Assembly: GCF_947497125.1 (NCBI RefSeq)
Contig: NZ_CANMFI010000002.1
Location: 98,748 to 162,747 of the forward strand
Direction of reading: 5' to 3'
Origin: an uncultured Polaribacter sp.
Lineage (GTDB): Bacteria > Bacteroidota > Bacteroidia > Flavobacteriales > Flavobacteriaceae
Length of the DNA: 64,000 nucleotides
Shown here: positions 9,743 through 17,886 of the stretch, piece by piece
Layout: the number at the start of each line of letters is the position of its first letter
How positions within the stretch are numbered: position 1 is the stretch's first letter
Notes under the pieces: model-generated
What the model was told of the DNA's origin: nothing
Database searches by the model: none
The model's input: only the letters and a program-made list of their open reading frames with translations
Translations under genes and position numbers: made by a program

Positions 9743-11413
9743 TTGAATTATTTTCAACCCTTTAAAAGTGACATTTCTAAAATTAAACTTCCCAAAAAGT
9801 TTACGTTTCCGTTCTATTACAAACCACATCCTATAGCTAAAATTGCTGCATCTGAACTGCAAGAATACTTAGAACATCAAAAAGATTTTACTCATAATTT
9901 CGGTTTAAATAGTGATGATACATCGCTAGCTGTAGGTAAAATGTTTGGCATTTTAGTGGTAAAAAAAAGTAATGGAGAACTCGGTTATATAACTGCTTTT
10001 TCTGGTAAATTAGCAGAAAACAACTTGCCAAAAAAGTTTGTGCCTCCGGTTTTTAACATGCGAACTGAAGGAAGTTTTTTCACAAAAGGAGAACAAGAAA
10101 TAGATGCAATTAACAAGAAATTGTCTGCCATAAAAAAAAGCAAAGAATACATAGTTACTAAAAAAATAGTAACTAAAGCAATCAAAAATATAACAGACAA
10201 TTTAACCTTAGAGAAAGAAAAGCTAAAACTCCGAAAAAAAGATAGAAAGGCAAGAAAAAAAATTGGTGATACTACTTTACAAGAAGTAGCGCTTATCAAT
10301 TTAAAACAACAGCTTAGTCAAGAAAGTTTTAATGACCAGTTTTACTATAAAGAACTTTTAGAATACTGTGAAACTAAAATTGAAAATAAAAAGGCTGAAT
10401 TAAATATTTTTGAGACAGAAATTGATCAATTAAAAAAACAAAGAGTAGCTATTTCAACTAATTTACAACAGACTCTTTTTGATAAATACGTTTTTTTAAA
10501 TCAGAAAAAAGAATCAAAAAAATTATTAGAAATTTTTAATAAACCAGAAATTAAACCTCCAGCTGGTGCTGGTGAATGTGCTGCTCCAAAGTTATTACAA
10601 CATGCTTTTTTAAATAATTTAACTCCGATTTGTATGGCAGAGTTTTGGTGGGGTGTATCGCCTAACGCTGCAATTAGAAAGCATAAAAACTATTATCCGG
10701 CTTGCCAAAGTAGGTGTAAACCTATTTTAAGTCATATGCTTAAAGGCATTGAAATGGACAGTAACTTATTAATTAAAAACTTAGGAGAACATTCTAAATT
10801 AAAAATAATTTATGAAGACAGTGATATTCTTGTAATCGATAAACCAACCGAGTTTTTATCGGTACCCGGTAAAGAGATTAAAGATTCTGTTTATACAAGA
10901 ATTAAAGAGAAATATCCAAAAGCAACTGGGCCAATAATTGTACATCGATTAGACATGTCTACTTCGGGCATTTTAGTATTGTCTAAAACCAAAGAAGCTA
11001 ATAAAATACTGCAGCAACAATTTATAAGTAGAACTGTAAAAAAACGATATGTTGCTTTATTAAACGGAGAATTATCTGATACAAACGGCACAATTAAATT
11101 ACCTCTTCGAGTAGATTTAGAAGACAGACCAAGGCAATTGGTAGATTTTAAACATGGCAAAAATGCAGAAACAAACTGGGAAATTATTGATGTAAAAAAT
11201 GGTAAAACAAAAGTTTATTTTTATCCAATAACTGGCCGAACGCATCAATTAAGAGTTCATGCAGCTCATAAGAATGGTTTAAATACGCCAATTGTTGGTG
11301 ACGATCTGTATGGAACGAAAGAAAAAAGATTGCATTTACATGCCGAATTTATCGAGTTTTATCATCCTACAACAAAGCAAAAAATGGAGTTTAAAATAGA
11401 GGCTCCTTTTTAA
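9743..11413 (+). CDS. RluA-family pseudouridine synthase with long N-terminal extension
   Basis: 556 residues, starting at TTG (9743). The C-terminal part from about residue 350 is an RluA-type synthase: DILVIDKPTEFLSVPG, then HRLDMSTSGILVLSK with the catalytic Asp404, and PITGRTHQLRVHAAH. It isomerises uridine in rRNA or tRNA. In front lie about 110 residues resembling a compact alpha/beta domain, a lysine- and glutamate-rich coiled coil (about 115-265), and a conserved-looking stretch with GAGECAAPKLL, CMAEFWWG and CQSRC, which could bind a metal. E. coli RluA is about 220 residues, so most of this protein is extra. Substrate not predicted. Confidence 0.88.
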   Translation: MNYFQPFKSDISKIKLPKKFTFPFYYKPHPIAKIAASELQEYLEHQKDFTHNFGLNSDDTSLAVGKMFGILVVKKSNGELGYITAFSGKLAENNLPKKFVPPVFNMRTEGSFFTKGEQEIDAINKKLSAIKKSKEYIVTKKIVTKAIKNITDNLTLEKEKLKLRKKDRKARKKIGDTTLQEVALINLKQQLSQESFNDQFYYKELLEYCETKIENKKAELNIFETEIDQLKKQRVAISTNLQQTLFDKYVFLNQKKESKKLLEIFNKPEIKPPAGAGECAAPKLLQHAFLNNLTPICMAEFWWGVSPNAAIRKHKNYYPACQSRCKPILSHMLKGIEMDSNLLIKNLGEHSKLKIIYEDSDILVIDKPTEFLSVPGKEIKDSVYTRIKEKYPKATGPIIVHRLDMSTSGILVLSKTKEANKILQQQFISRTVKKRYVALLNGELSDTNGTIKLPLRVDLEDRPRQLVDFKHGKNAETNWEIIDVKNGKTKVYFYPITGRTHQLRVHAAHKNGLNTPIVGDDLYGTKEKRLHLHAEFIEFYHPTTKQKMEFKIEAPF

Positions 11414-11419
11414 AGAAAC

Positions 11420-12046
11420 TTATTGTTTTAAAATTTCTAAAAACACAGATCGTTCAATTTCTCTTGCCCCCAAAGATGCTAAATGATCATTATACATCTG
11501 ACAGTCTATTAGCCGATAATTTTTATTTTTTGCCAAATGAATAAAGGCTAATTTAGAGGTGTTTGATACTTTGCTAAACATACTTTCGCCACAAAAAATA
11601 TTGTTAATTTCTAACCCATACAAGCCTCCAACAAGCTCATCATTAAACCAAACCTCAATAGATTTTGCGATTCCCTTTTTATGAAGATTTATATAAGCTT
11701 GCTCCATGTTATCTGTAATCCAAGTACCAAAACCATCTGCCCTGCTTATATTTTTACAATTATAAATTACTTCTTCGAAGGCTTTATTTTCTGTAATTAT
11801 AAAATCTGCTGATTTTATAATTTTTCGCATCGATTTAGAAATTTTAATTTCGTCTTTAAACAAAACCATTCTTTTATGCGGACAATACCAAACTATGGGT
11901 TCGCCCTCTGAATACCATGGAAAAATACCGTTTTCGTATGCGTGTATCAATCTTTCTTCGGATAAATTACCGCCTAACGCAATAACACCATCTTCATTTA
12001 CAGATTGATAGTTAGGAAAAGTAATTTCATTTGTTAACCAAATCAT
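11420..12046 (-). CDS. aat: Leucyl/phenylalanyl-tRNA-protein transferase
   Basis: 208 residues. Transfers Leu or Phe from aminoacyl-tRNA to N-terminal Arg/Lys of proteins, creating N-degrons for ClpS/ClpAP. Family motifs: FPNYQSVNEDGVIALGGNLS, ENGIFPWYSEGEPIVWYCP, RADGFGTWIT, SIEVWFNDELVGGLYGLE, FCGESMFS, and DCQMYNDHLASLGAREI. It reads toward the rluA-like gene and the two stop codons are 6 bases apart. Confidence 0.96.
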   Translation of the reverse strand: MIWLTNEITFPNYQSVNEDGVIALGGNLSEERLIHAYENGIFPWYSEGEPIVWYCPHKRMVLFKDEIKISKSMRKIIKSADFIITENKAFEEVIYNCKNISRADGFGTWITDNMEQAYINLHKKGIAKSIEVWFNDELVGGLYGLEINNIFCGESMFSKVSNTSKLAFIHLAKNKNYRLIDCQMYNDHLASLGAREIERSVFLEILKQ

Positions 12047-12067
12047 AATTTACGCTGCTTATTCAAA

Positions 12068-12075
12068 CAAATTTA
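12068..12075 (-). promoter_or_regulatory. -7 box of aat
   Basis: TAAATTTG on the minus strand, 21 bases upstream of the start codon; matches TAnnTTTG. Confidence 0.5.
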
Positions 12076-12134
12076 CGGTTTTATAAAATATAGTTAATGT
12101 AGAATCTAAAAGGTATTTATCTAAAAATTGTTCT

Positions 12135-12142
12135 TATTTTTG
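12135..12142 (+). promoter_or_regulatory. -7 box of the VTT-domain gene
   Basis: TATTTTTG matching TAnnTTTG, 25 bases before the TTG start at 12168. Confidence 0.5.
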
Positions 12143-12167
12143 TACTTTCAATTAAAAATATTGCTTC

Positions 12168-12797
12168 TTGGAAAAAAAAGAGAAAAAAAGAAAAAAAAGA
12201 ACCGCTTTTATAGGTAAAAGACTCCATAATTATTATGGCAGAACTGGCTTTTATTTATTTGTCTGGGAAAGTGTTAAAAAAGCTTTTTTACCTATTCTTA
12301 TTGCAGTAATAGCACTATTTCTTTTTAACAAGTATGTATATGACATAAATACTGGTTTAGAAACTATTACCGAAACTTTTTCTCGAATTGGGGTATTAAC
12401 TACTTTTTTTATTTCGGAAACTCTATTGGGTCTCGTTCCTCCAGAAATTTTTATTGCTTGGACTAAAAAAACTGACAGCCCAATTTTAAACTTAACAATC
12501 TTAGCGACCCTTTCTTATATAGGAGGTTTACTAACTTATTTTATTGGTAAAACTGCTTTAAAAATTAAAGTAATTAAAGAATACTTAGAAGTTAAAATGG
12601 CCGACAACTTAAAAAACACCAGAAAATGGGGTGGTTTTTTAATTTTAGTAGGCGCATTGTTACCATTACCCTTTTCTATTGCATGCTTGGCCGCTGGTAT
12701 GATTAAGTATCCGTTTAGAAATGTTGTCTTTTTTGGTTTATTTCGTTTTGCAAGATTTGCTGCGTATGCGTGGGCTATTTTTCAAGTAGTAGACTAA
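12168..12797 (+). CDS. VTT/DedA-like membrane protein
   Basis: 209 residues starting at TTG. The N terminus is extremely basic (about ten Lys/Arg in the first 15 residues), followed by one hydrophobic helix (about 35-53) and then a membrane domain with re-entrant character: ETLLGLVPPEIFIAW, then GGLLTYFIGKTAL, then LLPLPFSIACLAAGM and FFGLFRFARFAAY. This resembles the VTT (SNARE-associated/YqaA/DedA) superfamily, many of which are lipid scramblases. The family call is from pattern and is not certain. Confidence 0.65.
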   Translation: MEKKEKKRKKRTAFIGKRLHNYYGRTGFYLFVWESVKKAFLPILIAVIALFLFNKYVYDINTGLETITETFSRIGVLTTFFISETLLGLVPPEIFIAWTKKTDSPILNLTILATLSYIGGLLTYFIGKTALKIKVIKEYLEVKMADNLKNTRKWGGFLILVGALLPLPFSIACLAAGMIKYPFRNVVFFGLFRFARFAAYAWAIFQVVD

Positions 12798-12851
12798 CCC
12801 TTTTAGAATGTGTTTTCTTTTTTGTTGATATAAAAATTGCGTTAAAATAAG

Positions 12852-12859
12852 TACATTTG
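12852..12859 (+). promoter_or_regulatory. -7 box directly abutting the DUF1456 start codon
   Basis: TACATTTG, a perfect TAnnTTTG match, ends only 4 bases before the ATG at 12864. With the usual spacing to the transcription start the mRNA would begin at or next to the start codon (leaderless). Confidence 0.6.
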
Positions 12860-12863
12860 TAGC

Positions 12864-13112
12864 ATGGGATTAACAAACAACGATATTTTAAAAAAATTAC
12901 GTGTAGCACATAAATTACGCGATACCGATATTATAGACATTTGCGCTTTGGTAGACTTTAAAGTAAGTAAGGCAGAACTAGGTGCTTTATTTAGAAAAGA
13001 AGACCATGACAAGTATGTAGAATGTGGAGATCAAATTTTACGTAATTTCTTAAACGGATTGGTAATTCATCTACGAGGACCAATGCCTAAAAAAGGAGAA
13101 AAAAAGCTTTAG
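12864..13112 (+). CDS. DUF1456 (YehS-like) single-domain protein
   Basis: 82 residues: NNDILKKLRVAHKLRDTDIIDICAL, then FRKEDHDKYVECGDQILRNFLNGLV. This is one copy of the DUF1456 helical repeat; E. coli YehS has two in about 150 residues. Function unknown. The start is fixed by the promoter immediately upstream. A bidirectional terminator follows. Confidence 0.85.
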   Translation: MGLTNNDILKKLRVAHKLRDTDIIDICALVDFKVSKAELGALFRKEDHDKYVECGDQILRNFLNGLVIHLRGPMPKKGEKKL

Positions 13113-13130
13113 ATACTTAGATTATAAAAT

Positions 13131-13166
13131 AAAAAAGAGTTCAATTTTAAAATTGAACTCTTTTTT
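13131..13166. terminator. Bidirectional intrinsic terminator
   Basis: A perfect 36-base palindrome: arms AAAAAAGAGTTCAATTTT and its complement, giving an A-run on one side and a T-run on the other. It separates the convergent DUF1456 and DUF3127 genes and can end transcription from both sides. Confidence 0.9.
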
Positions 13167-13208
13167 ATTTCTATTGATTTTTACTTCTAAAAATCTTGTA
13201 TTTGTTTT

Positions 13209-13580
13209 TTAGAATGGTAAATCATCTGGCTCTGCATCAGTTACATTTGATGCTGGCTGAAACTGATCTACAGGAGGTAAGTTTGAACTTGAAGTATTTC
13301 CTTGAGATAAGTTTTCGATTCTCCAACCTTGTATAGAATTAAAGTATTTAGCTTCTCCTTGTGGGTTTATCCACTCTCTACCTCTTAAATTAATTGCAAC
13401 TTTTACGTCTTGACCAATAGCGTAATTGTTAAGTAAATCACATTTATCTTGTACAAATTCTATCATTATCATTTGCGGATATTGATCATCTGTTGTAACT
13501 ACCAATTCTCTTTTTTGAAAACCATTTGCTCCAAATGTTTGTACGTCTCCAATTAATTTAATTTTCCCTATAACTTCCAT
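13209..13580 (-). CDS. DUF3127 family OB-fold protein with SSB-like C-terminal tail
   Basis: 123 residues. A compact beta-rich domain (about 1-90: MEVIGKIKLIGDVQTFGANG, MIMIEFVQDKCDLL, VKVAINLRGREW) as in DUF3127, followed by a flexible, polar linker and the acidic tip EPDDLPF. The same DDLPF/NDLPF tip ends the true SSB in this window (61525-61962), where in bacteria it docks partner proteins. Family known mainly from Bacteroidota; a nucleic-acid-binding role is inference. Lies 13 bases downstream of the flavin reductase-like gene. Confidence 0.88.
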   Translation of the reverse strand: MEVIGKIKLIGDVQTFGANGFQKRELVVTTDDQYPQMIMIEFVQDKCDLLNNYAIGQDVKVAINLRGREWINPQGEAKYFNSIQGWRIENLSQGNTSSSNLPPVDQFQPASNVTDAEPDDLPF

Positions 13581-13593
13581 AATAAAATCTTAA

Positions 13594-14454
13594 CTATTTA
13601 ATTAAAAGCACTTTCCAAGCACTTTCTACATCATTTTTACTTAAATACTCTTGGGCAAATGTATGTTTTTTTGTGGTTTCTAGCCCAATAAATTCTGCAT
13701 GTTCTTTTGCAAAGTTATTAACACTTTCTTCAGTTGGTAACTGTGCAATATTACCTAACATTCCTAAATTATTACCTGTTAAAACACTACTATTTCTAAT
13801 TGCCACAGGAATATTATCTACTCCAATACCAATACTTGAAAGCGGTTTTGGTATTTCAAAAAAACCATCTTTTGCTCTGGTATAATAACTGCCGCCTGCA
13901 CGTGCTACCAAATCTATTTTATGCTGATCTATGTTTCCTTTATCATCTAAAACAGCTTCAGAAACATGCATTTTAACAACTTCGCAAACAATTAAATTTC
14001 CTGCTCCTGCTTGGTTGCCTGTAGCAATAATATCGGTTACTTTACACTCGAATTGCACAGGAGATTCTGCTACTCTAAATGGCGCCACTTTATCTGATGG
14101 TAACATTGTAAAACCAGCTTTGTCAAACTCATTTACCCCTTTTGCATATTCTGAAGAACTTAAAGACATTTGTTGTACAATGGCATAATTAACAACGTTA
14201 ATTACTACTTCTTTTGTAGCAATCGCATTCTGTAAAGTATGTTTTGTGGTATTGTCTCTTACTCTTCTTGCTGGCGAAAAAATTAATACTGGCGGATTGG
14301 CACCAAATACATTAAAAAAACTAAACGGAGATAAATTTGGATTTCCATCTTTGTCAATTGTACTTGCAAAAGCTATTGGTCTTGGTGCAATAGCACCTAA
14401 CAAATAACCATGAAATTGCTGAACAGAAAGCTCTTTTGGATCTAAAGTAAGCAT
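13594..14454 (-). CDS. Flavin reductase-like (FMN-binding split barrel) protein
   Basis: 286 residues. The N-terminal 200 residues are a flavin reductase-like split barrel: AIAPRPIAFASTIDKDGNPNLSPFSFFN, PVLIFSPARR, ESPVQFECKV and GNLIVCEVV. The C-terminal 80 residues are a helical extension found in flavobacterial members. Likely binds FMN and acts as an oxidoreductase; substrate unknown. Probably cotranscribed with the DUF3127 gene. Confidence 0.85.
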   Translation of the reverse strand: MLTLDPKELSVQQFHGYLLGAIAPRPIAFASTIDKDGNPNLSPFSFFNVFGANPPVLIFSPARRVRDNTTKHTLQNAIATKEVVINVVNYAIVQQMSLSSSEYAKGVNEFDKAGFTMLPSDKVAPFRVAESPVQFECKVTDIIATGNQAGAGNLIVCEVVKMHVSEAVLDDKGNIDQHKIDLVARAGGSYYTRAKDGFFEIPKPLSSIGIGVDNIPVAIRNSSVLTGNNLGMLGNIAQLPTEESVNNFAKEHAEFIGLETTKKHTFAQEYLSKNDVESAWKVLLIK

Positions 14455-14524
14455 GTAATTTTTCTTTTATTTAATTATGTAAAGATACTATCTAATCTTT
14501 AGATGAGTTATATAGTAGAAATCT

Positions 14525-14532
14525 TATATTTG
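14525..14532 (+). promoter_or_regulatory. -7 box abutting the histidine kinase start codon
   Basis: TATATTTG, a perfect TAnnTTTG match, ends 5 bases before the ATG at 14538. This argues for the ATG rather than the TTG at 14535 and for a leaderless or near-leaderless mRNA. Confidence 0.6.
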
Positions 14533-14537
14533 TTTTG

Positions 14538-15689
14538 ATGAACTTTTTTAAAAACAACCTCTTATTTAGAGCAATTGCCCTTTTCACATCCATTATTATT
14601 GTTTCATTAATCTTATGGAATACCTATACTTTTTTTCAGAAATTTAAAAATGAAGAACGCATTAAGATGGAAATCTTAGCCGCGGCTCAAAAAGAAATTG
14701 CGAGTAATACAGATTTAAATGCAAATGTAGATTTACCACTAAAGATTATTGAAAACAACAATAATATTCCGATGATTCTTGTAAATGAAAAAGGAACTAT
14801 TGAATATTATCAAAATATTGATACTGTAGAGGCTAAAAAACCTGCTTACTTAGAAGGGCTATTAACATTAATGAAAGCAGAAAACGAACCGATAGAGGTT
14901 AGTTATAAAGGAAAAAATAAGCAGTTTATTTATTACAGAAACTCTAACTTACTAAACAAACTAACCTACTACCCGATTGCTTTAATATTAATTTTACTAC
15001 TTTTTTTAACTGTAATTTACCTGTTTTTTAATGCAAATAAAATTGCCGAAACAAATAAACTTTGGACAGGCATGGCAAAAGAAACTGCACATCAGATTGG
15101 TACACCTTTATCGTCTCTTTTGGGTTGGATTGCTATTTTAAAAACAGAAAAGGTAAACGCTTCTTATGTTACAGAAATAGAAAAAGATGTACACAGATTA
15201 AATGCAATTGCCAACCGGTTTTCTAAAATAGGATCTGTACCTACGCTAAAAAAGGAAAATATTGTAACCACCACAAAACAAGTATTCGATTACATAGCTT
15301 CTAAAAGCTCTAAACAAATATCATTCTTTTTTAATGCCAAAGAAGATGAAATTTATGCGAACATTAATGGTGAATTATTTGGTTGGGTAATAGAGAATAT
15401 TATTAAAAATGCCATTGATGCAATGTTAGGTAAAGGAACTTTGACGGTAGAAATTACTACCGGTTCTAAAAATGTAATAATAACAATTTCTGATTCTGGA
15501 AAAGGAATTTTAAAGAAGCAATACAAGCAAATTTTTAAACCGGGTTATACAACCAAAAAACGTGGTTGGGGTTTAGGATTGTCGCTTTCTAAACGCATCA
15601 TCTCTAACTATCATAAAGGAAAAATAGCAGTTAAAAAATCTGAAATAAATAAAGGAACTACTTTTGAAATTCTTTTAAATAAAATATAA
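14538..15689 (+). CDS. Membrane sensor histidine kinase (orphan)
   Basis: 383 residues. Two membrane helices (about 10-32 and 143-165) flank a small periplasmic sensor domain of about 110 residues. The H box is AKETAHQIGTPLSSLLGW with His185 as the likely phosphorylated residue; next come DVHRLNAIANRFSKIGS, the N box NIIKNAIDAM, the G boxes DSGKGI and GWGLGLSLSKRII. No response regulator is next to it, so its partner is elsewhere. The HAMP domain seems to be missing, as helix 2 leads almost directly to the H box. Confidence 0.93.
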   Translation: MNFFKNNLLFRAIALFTSIIIVSLILWNTYTFFQKFKNEERIKMEILAAAQKEIASNTDLNANVDLPLKIIENNNNIPMILVNEKGTIEYYQNIDTVEAKKPAYLEGLLTLMKAENEPIEVSYKGKNKQFIYYRNSNLLNKLTYYPIALILILLLFLTVIYLFFNANKIAETNKLWTGMAKETAHQIGTPLSSLLGWIAILKTEKVNASYVTEIEKDVHRLNAIANRFSKIGSVPTLKKENIVTTTKQVFDYIASKSSKQISFFFNAKEDEIYANINGELFGWVIENIIKNAIDAMLGKGTLTVEITTGSKNVIITISDSGKGILKKQYKQIFKPGYTTKKRGWGLGLSLSKRIISNYHKGKIAVKKSEINKGTTFEILLNKI

Positions 15690-15704
15690 AAACGATACTA
15701 AAAT

Positions 15705-15752
15705 AATGGTAATAAACCCTAAGAACCAGTTAGAATACCCTTACCATTTTTG
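15705..15752 (+). terminator. Possible terminator after the histidine kinase gene
   Basis: AATGGTAA at 15705-15712 pairs with TTACCATT at 15741-15748 and is followed by a short T-run; a smaller inner stem (CTAA/TTAG) shortens the loop. Confidence 0.5.
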
Positions 15753-15788
15753 AAATAAGTTAATATATTGATTATTTTAAAACAACGT

Positions 15789-16664
15789 ATGAGAAAATTA
15801 AACCCATTATTATTTTTACTGATATTATTTAGTTGTTCGGTAACAAATTACCAAAAAAAAGGGACAGTAAACCCTAAAAACTTTAATTACGAAACAGCAT
15901 TTACCACGCTTAAAACTGTTATTATATTTCCTGCAGAAATAGAGGGTAAATCCAAAAACTTTTATTTTGATACTGGCGCACAATATTCAATTATCCAAAG
16001 AGATACTCTAATTGGTTCTTTGGTAAACGTTAGTGGCGCATCTAAACGCAGTATAGAAGCAGGTAGTGAGATTGTGAAAATGTTTAAAATTGGAGATATT
16101 GAATTTACTAATACAGTTGCAATCAATACAGATATGGTTGGGTTAAAGGAAAAAATTTCAAATTTTGGAGGATTAATTGGCCAACCCATTATTGAAAAAG
16201 CTAATTGGTTAATCGACTATCCGAATAAGAAACTTAAAATTTCAAGCAAAAATTTAGCAGATGATAGTTTTCAGACAATCAAAATAAAAAGAAAAGGAGG
16301 TTCACCCTATACATATATTTCTATAAATGGGATTGAATATAAAGTTGTAATTGATTTTGGTTCTTCATCTGAATTTAGTTTACCAAAAGAATCTAAACTA
16401 GCAAAACAACTTTTACAACAATATACATTTGAAGCCAATGAAAGAGAGAGATATACAATTGGTGGAAGGCAAATTATTAAAGAAAAAGTAGGAATTTTAC
16501 CTATGATAAAAATCGGGGATATAGAATTTAAAAATATTCAAACTAAAATTAACGAACAAAGTCAGCCTAGAATTGGAATTGGTTTCTTTAAAGATTATAC
16601 TATCTATATTGATAATATTGAAAATAATTATAAAATTAAAAAAAGCGCAGAACAAACTGATTAA
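15789..16664 (+). CDS. Retropepsin-like aspartic protease lipoprotein
   Basis: 291 residues. The N terminus is a lipoprotein signal (LLFLLILFSCS, lipid anchor on the Cys). Two half-domains each carry an aspartic protease-like motif: FYFDTGAQYSII (canonical DTGA) and VVIDFGSSSEFSL (DFGS, a variant of the DSG motif). Bacterial retropepsin-like proteins may be periplasmic proteases, but activity is not shown by sequence. The ATG at 15789 is chosen because the signal peptide begins there; the TTG at 15768 would put seven residues ahead of it. Confidence 0.8.
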   Translation: MRKLNPLLFLLILFSCSVTNYQKKGTVNPKNFNYETAFTTLKTVIIFPAEIEGKSKNFYFDTGAQYSIIQRDTLIGSLVNVSGASKRSIEAGSEIVKMFKIGDIEFTNTVAINTDMVGLKEKISNFGGLIGQPIIEKANWLIDYPNKKLKISSKNLADDSFQTIKIKRKGGSPYTYISINGIEYKVVIDFGSSSEFSLPKESKLAKQLLQQYTFEANERERYTIGGRQIIKEKVGILPMIKIGDIEFKNIQTKINEQSQPRIGIGFFKDYTIYIDNIENNYKIKKSAEQTD

Positions 16665-16690
16665 AAACAGCTATATATCACTGATAAAAA

Positions 16691-17080
16691 TTATTTAAAC
16701 TCAGAAGAAATTCTAGCTGCCAAGGCTATAAACTCGTCTTTTGTTAAAGCAACTTTATCTGTAAACTGAATATCTTTCATGTTGTTTAAAGGTACTAAAT
16801 GAACATGAACATGAGGTACTTCTAAACCAATTACACTTAACCCAACTCGTTTACAAGCAACCGATTTTTCTAATGCTTTAGCAACCCTGTAAGAAAAATC
16901 CATTAAATTGTGATATGCCTCTTTTTCTAAATCGAAAACTTTATTAACTTCCTTCTTTGGCACTACAAGTGTATGCCCTTTTGCATTAGGATTGATATCT
17001 AAAAAAGCAATATGATGTTGATCTTCTGCAACTTTATAACACGGAATTTCACCTTCTATAATTTTTGTAAATACACTCAT
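16691..17080 (-). CDS. HIT family protein (HINT-like nucleotide hydrolase)
   Basis: 129 residues: FTKIIEGEIPCYKV, HIAFLDINPNAKGHTLVVPK and the histidine triad HVHVHLVP near residue 95. HINT-type enzymes hydrolyse AMP-lysine or other nucleoside phosphoramidates. It follows greA on the same strand, separated by 155 bases holding a repeat element. Confidence 0.94.
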   Translation of the reverse strand: MSVFTKIIEGEIPCYKVAEDQHHIAFLDINPNAKGHTLVVPKKEVNKVFDLEKEAYHNLMDFSYRVAKALEKSVACKRVGLSVIGLEVPHVHVHLVPLNNMKDIQFTDKVALTKDEFIALAARISSEFK

Positions 17081-17151
17081 TATTAATGGTTTAGTTGTAA
17101 TTTAATATCTTTTAAAGTGTGTAAAATTGATAGTTATCTGCAAACACGTTT

Positions 17152-17233
17152 AGCCCAGATAGAACGGCCTGTTTAAGCTCTTGCGCCTTTTTGCGCAAAG
17201 CGAGTAGTGAAAGCTGGAAATAGCTTCTAAAAA
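17152..17233 (-). repeat. Structured intergenic element, copy A (downstream of greA)
   Basis: Read in the greA direction it starts TTTTTAGAAGCTATTTCC two bases after the greA stop codon and ends near GGGCTA. The centre forms a stem of GCTTTGCGC with GCGCAAGAGC (one bulged G) around a six-base A-rich loop. Copy B lies after mfd at 35911-35986 in the same orientation relative to its gene. Ends are conserved while the central stem differs in sequence but not in shape. Confidence 0.75.
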
Positions 17234-17235
17234 AA

Positions 17236-17712
17236 TTAATCTCTAGAGATATTTACAACTTCAAATTTCATAATACCGTTAGGAACTTGAATTTCTGCAA
17301 TTTCACCTACTTTTTTACCTAATAAGCCTTTCCCTATCGGAGAATTTACCGATAATTTACCGTTTCTTACATCTGTTTCAGAATCGGCAACTAAAGTGTA
17401 AGAAAACTCCATACCATTGCTAATATTTTTAATTTTAACAATAGAGTGTATTAATATTTTAGAGGTATCTAGTTGAGATTCGTCTATAATTCTTGCGTTT
17501 GCAACTACATTTTTAAGCTTGGCAATCTTAAATTCTAAATGAGATTGTTCTTCTTTTGCAGCATGATACTCTGCATTTTCACTTAAATCTCCTTTATCTC
17601 TAGCATCTGCTATTTCTTGCGTAACTCTTGGGCGCTCTACTTGCTCTAACTGAACCAGTTCGTCTTTTAATTTCTTTAGCCCTTCTGGTGAATAATATGA
17701 TATATCGCTCAT
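17236..17712 (-). CDS. greA: Transcription elongation factor GreA
   Basis: 158 residues. Binds the secondary channel of RNA polymerase and triggers cleavage of backtracked RNA. The N-terminal coiled coil (YYSPEGLKKLKDELVQLE, then DARDKGDLSENAEYHAAKEEQ) carries the acidic tip residues Asp and Glu in DLSENAEY; the C-terminal FKBP-like domain ends with SPIGKGLLGKKVGEIAEI. Start is taken at 17712 (MSDISYY), the usual N terminus; the longer frame from 17745 adds 11 untypical residues. The promoter lies at 17835-17863, leaving a leader of about 115 bases with a hairpin. Confidence 0.97.
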   Translation of the reverse strand: MSDISYYSPEGLKKLKDELVQLEQVERPRVTQEIADARDKGDLSENAEYHAAKEEQSHLEFKIAKLKNVVANARIIDESQLDTSKILIHSIVKIKNISNGMEFSYTLVADSETDVRNGKLSVNSPIGKGLLGKKVGEIAEIQVPNGIMKFEVVNISRD

Positions 17713-17802
17713 TATATTTTTTATAATTGTTTTTTCTGATAACAATGTGCCTCAAAAAAAATAGTGTTTTGTTTAAATTTTGATACTTAATTCATTTAAA
17801 AA

Positions 17803-17829
17803 ATCTCATTACGTATTAAGTAATGAGAT
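17803..17829 (-). promoter_or_regulatory. Terminator-like hairpin in the greA leader
   Basis: ATCTCATTAC and GTAATGAGAT form a perfect 10-bp stem with a 7-base loop; in the greA direction it is followed at once by six T residues. It starts at or next to the predicted transcription start, so it may act as an attenuator or as a protective 5' hairpin. Confidence 0.65.
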
Positions 17830-17834
17830 ATTAA

Positions 17835-17863
17835 CAAATGTACAAAATATTTGTAAATTGCAA
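17835..17863 (-). promoter_or_regulatory. greA promoter
   Basis: Minus strand TTG (17861-17863), 18-base spacer, TACATTTG (17835-17842): a full match to the Bacteroidota promoter pattern. Confidence 0.75.
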
Positions 17864-17886
17864 TCGTTGTTTAAATAACGAAGTGT

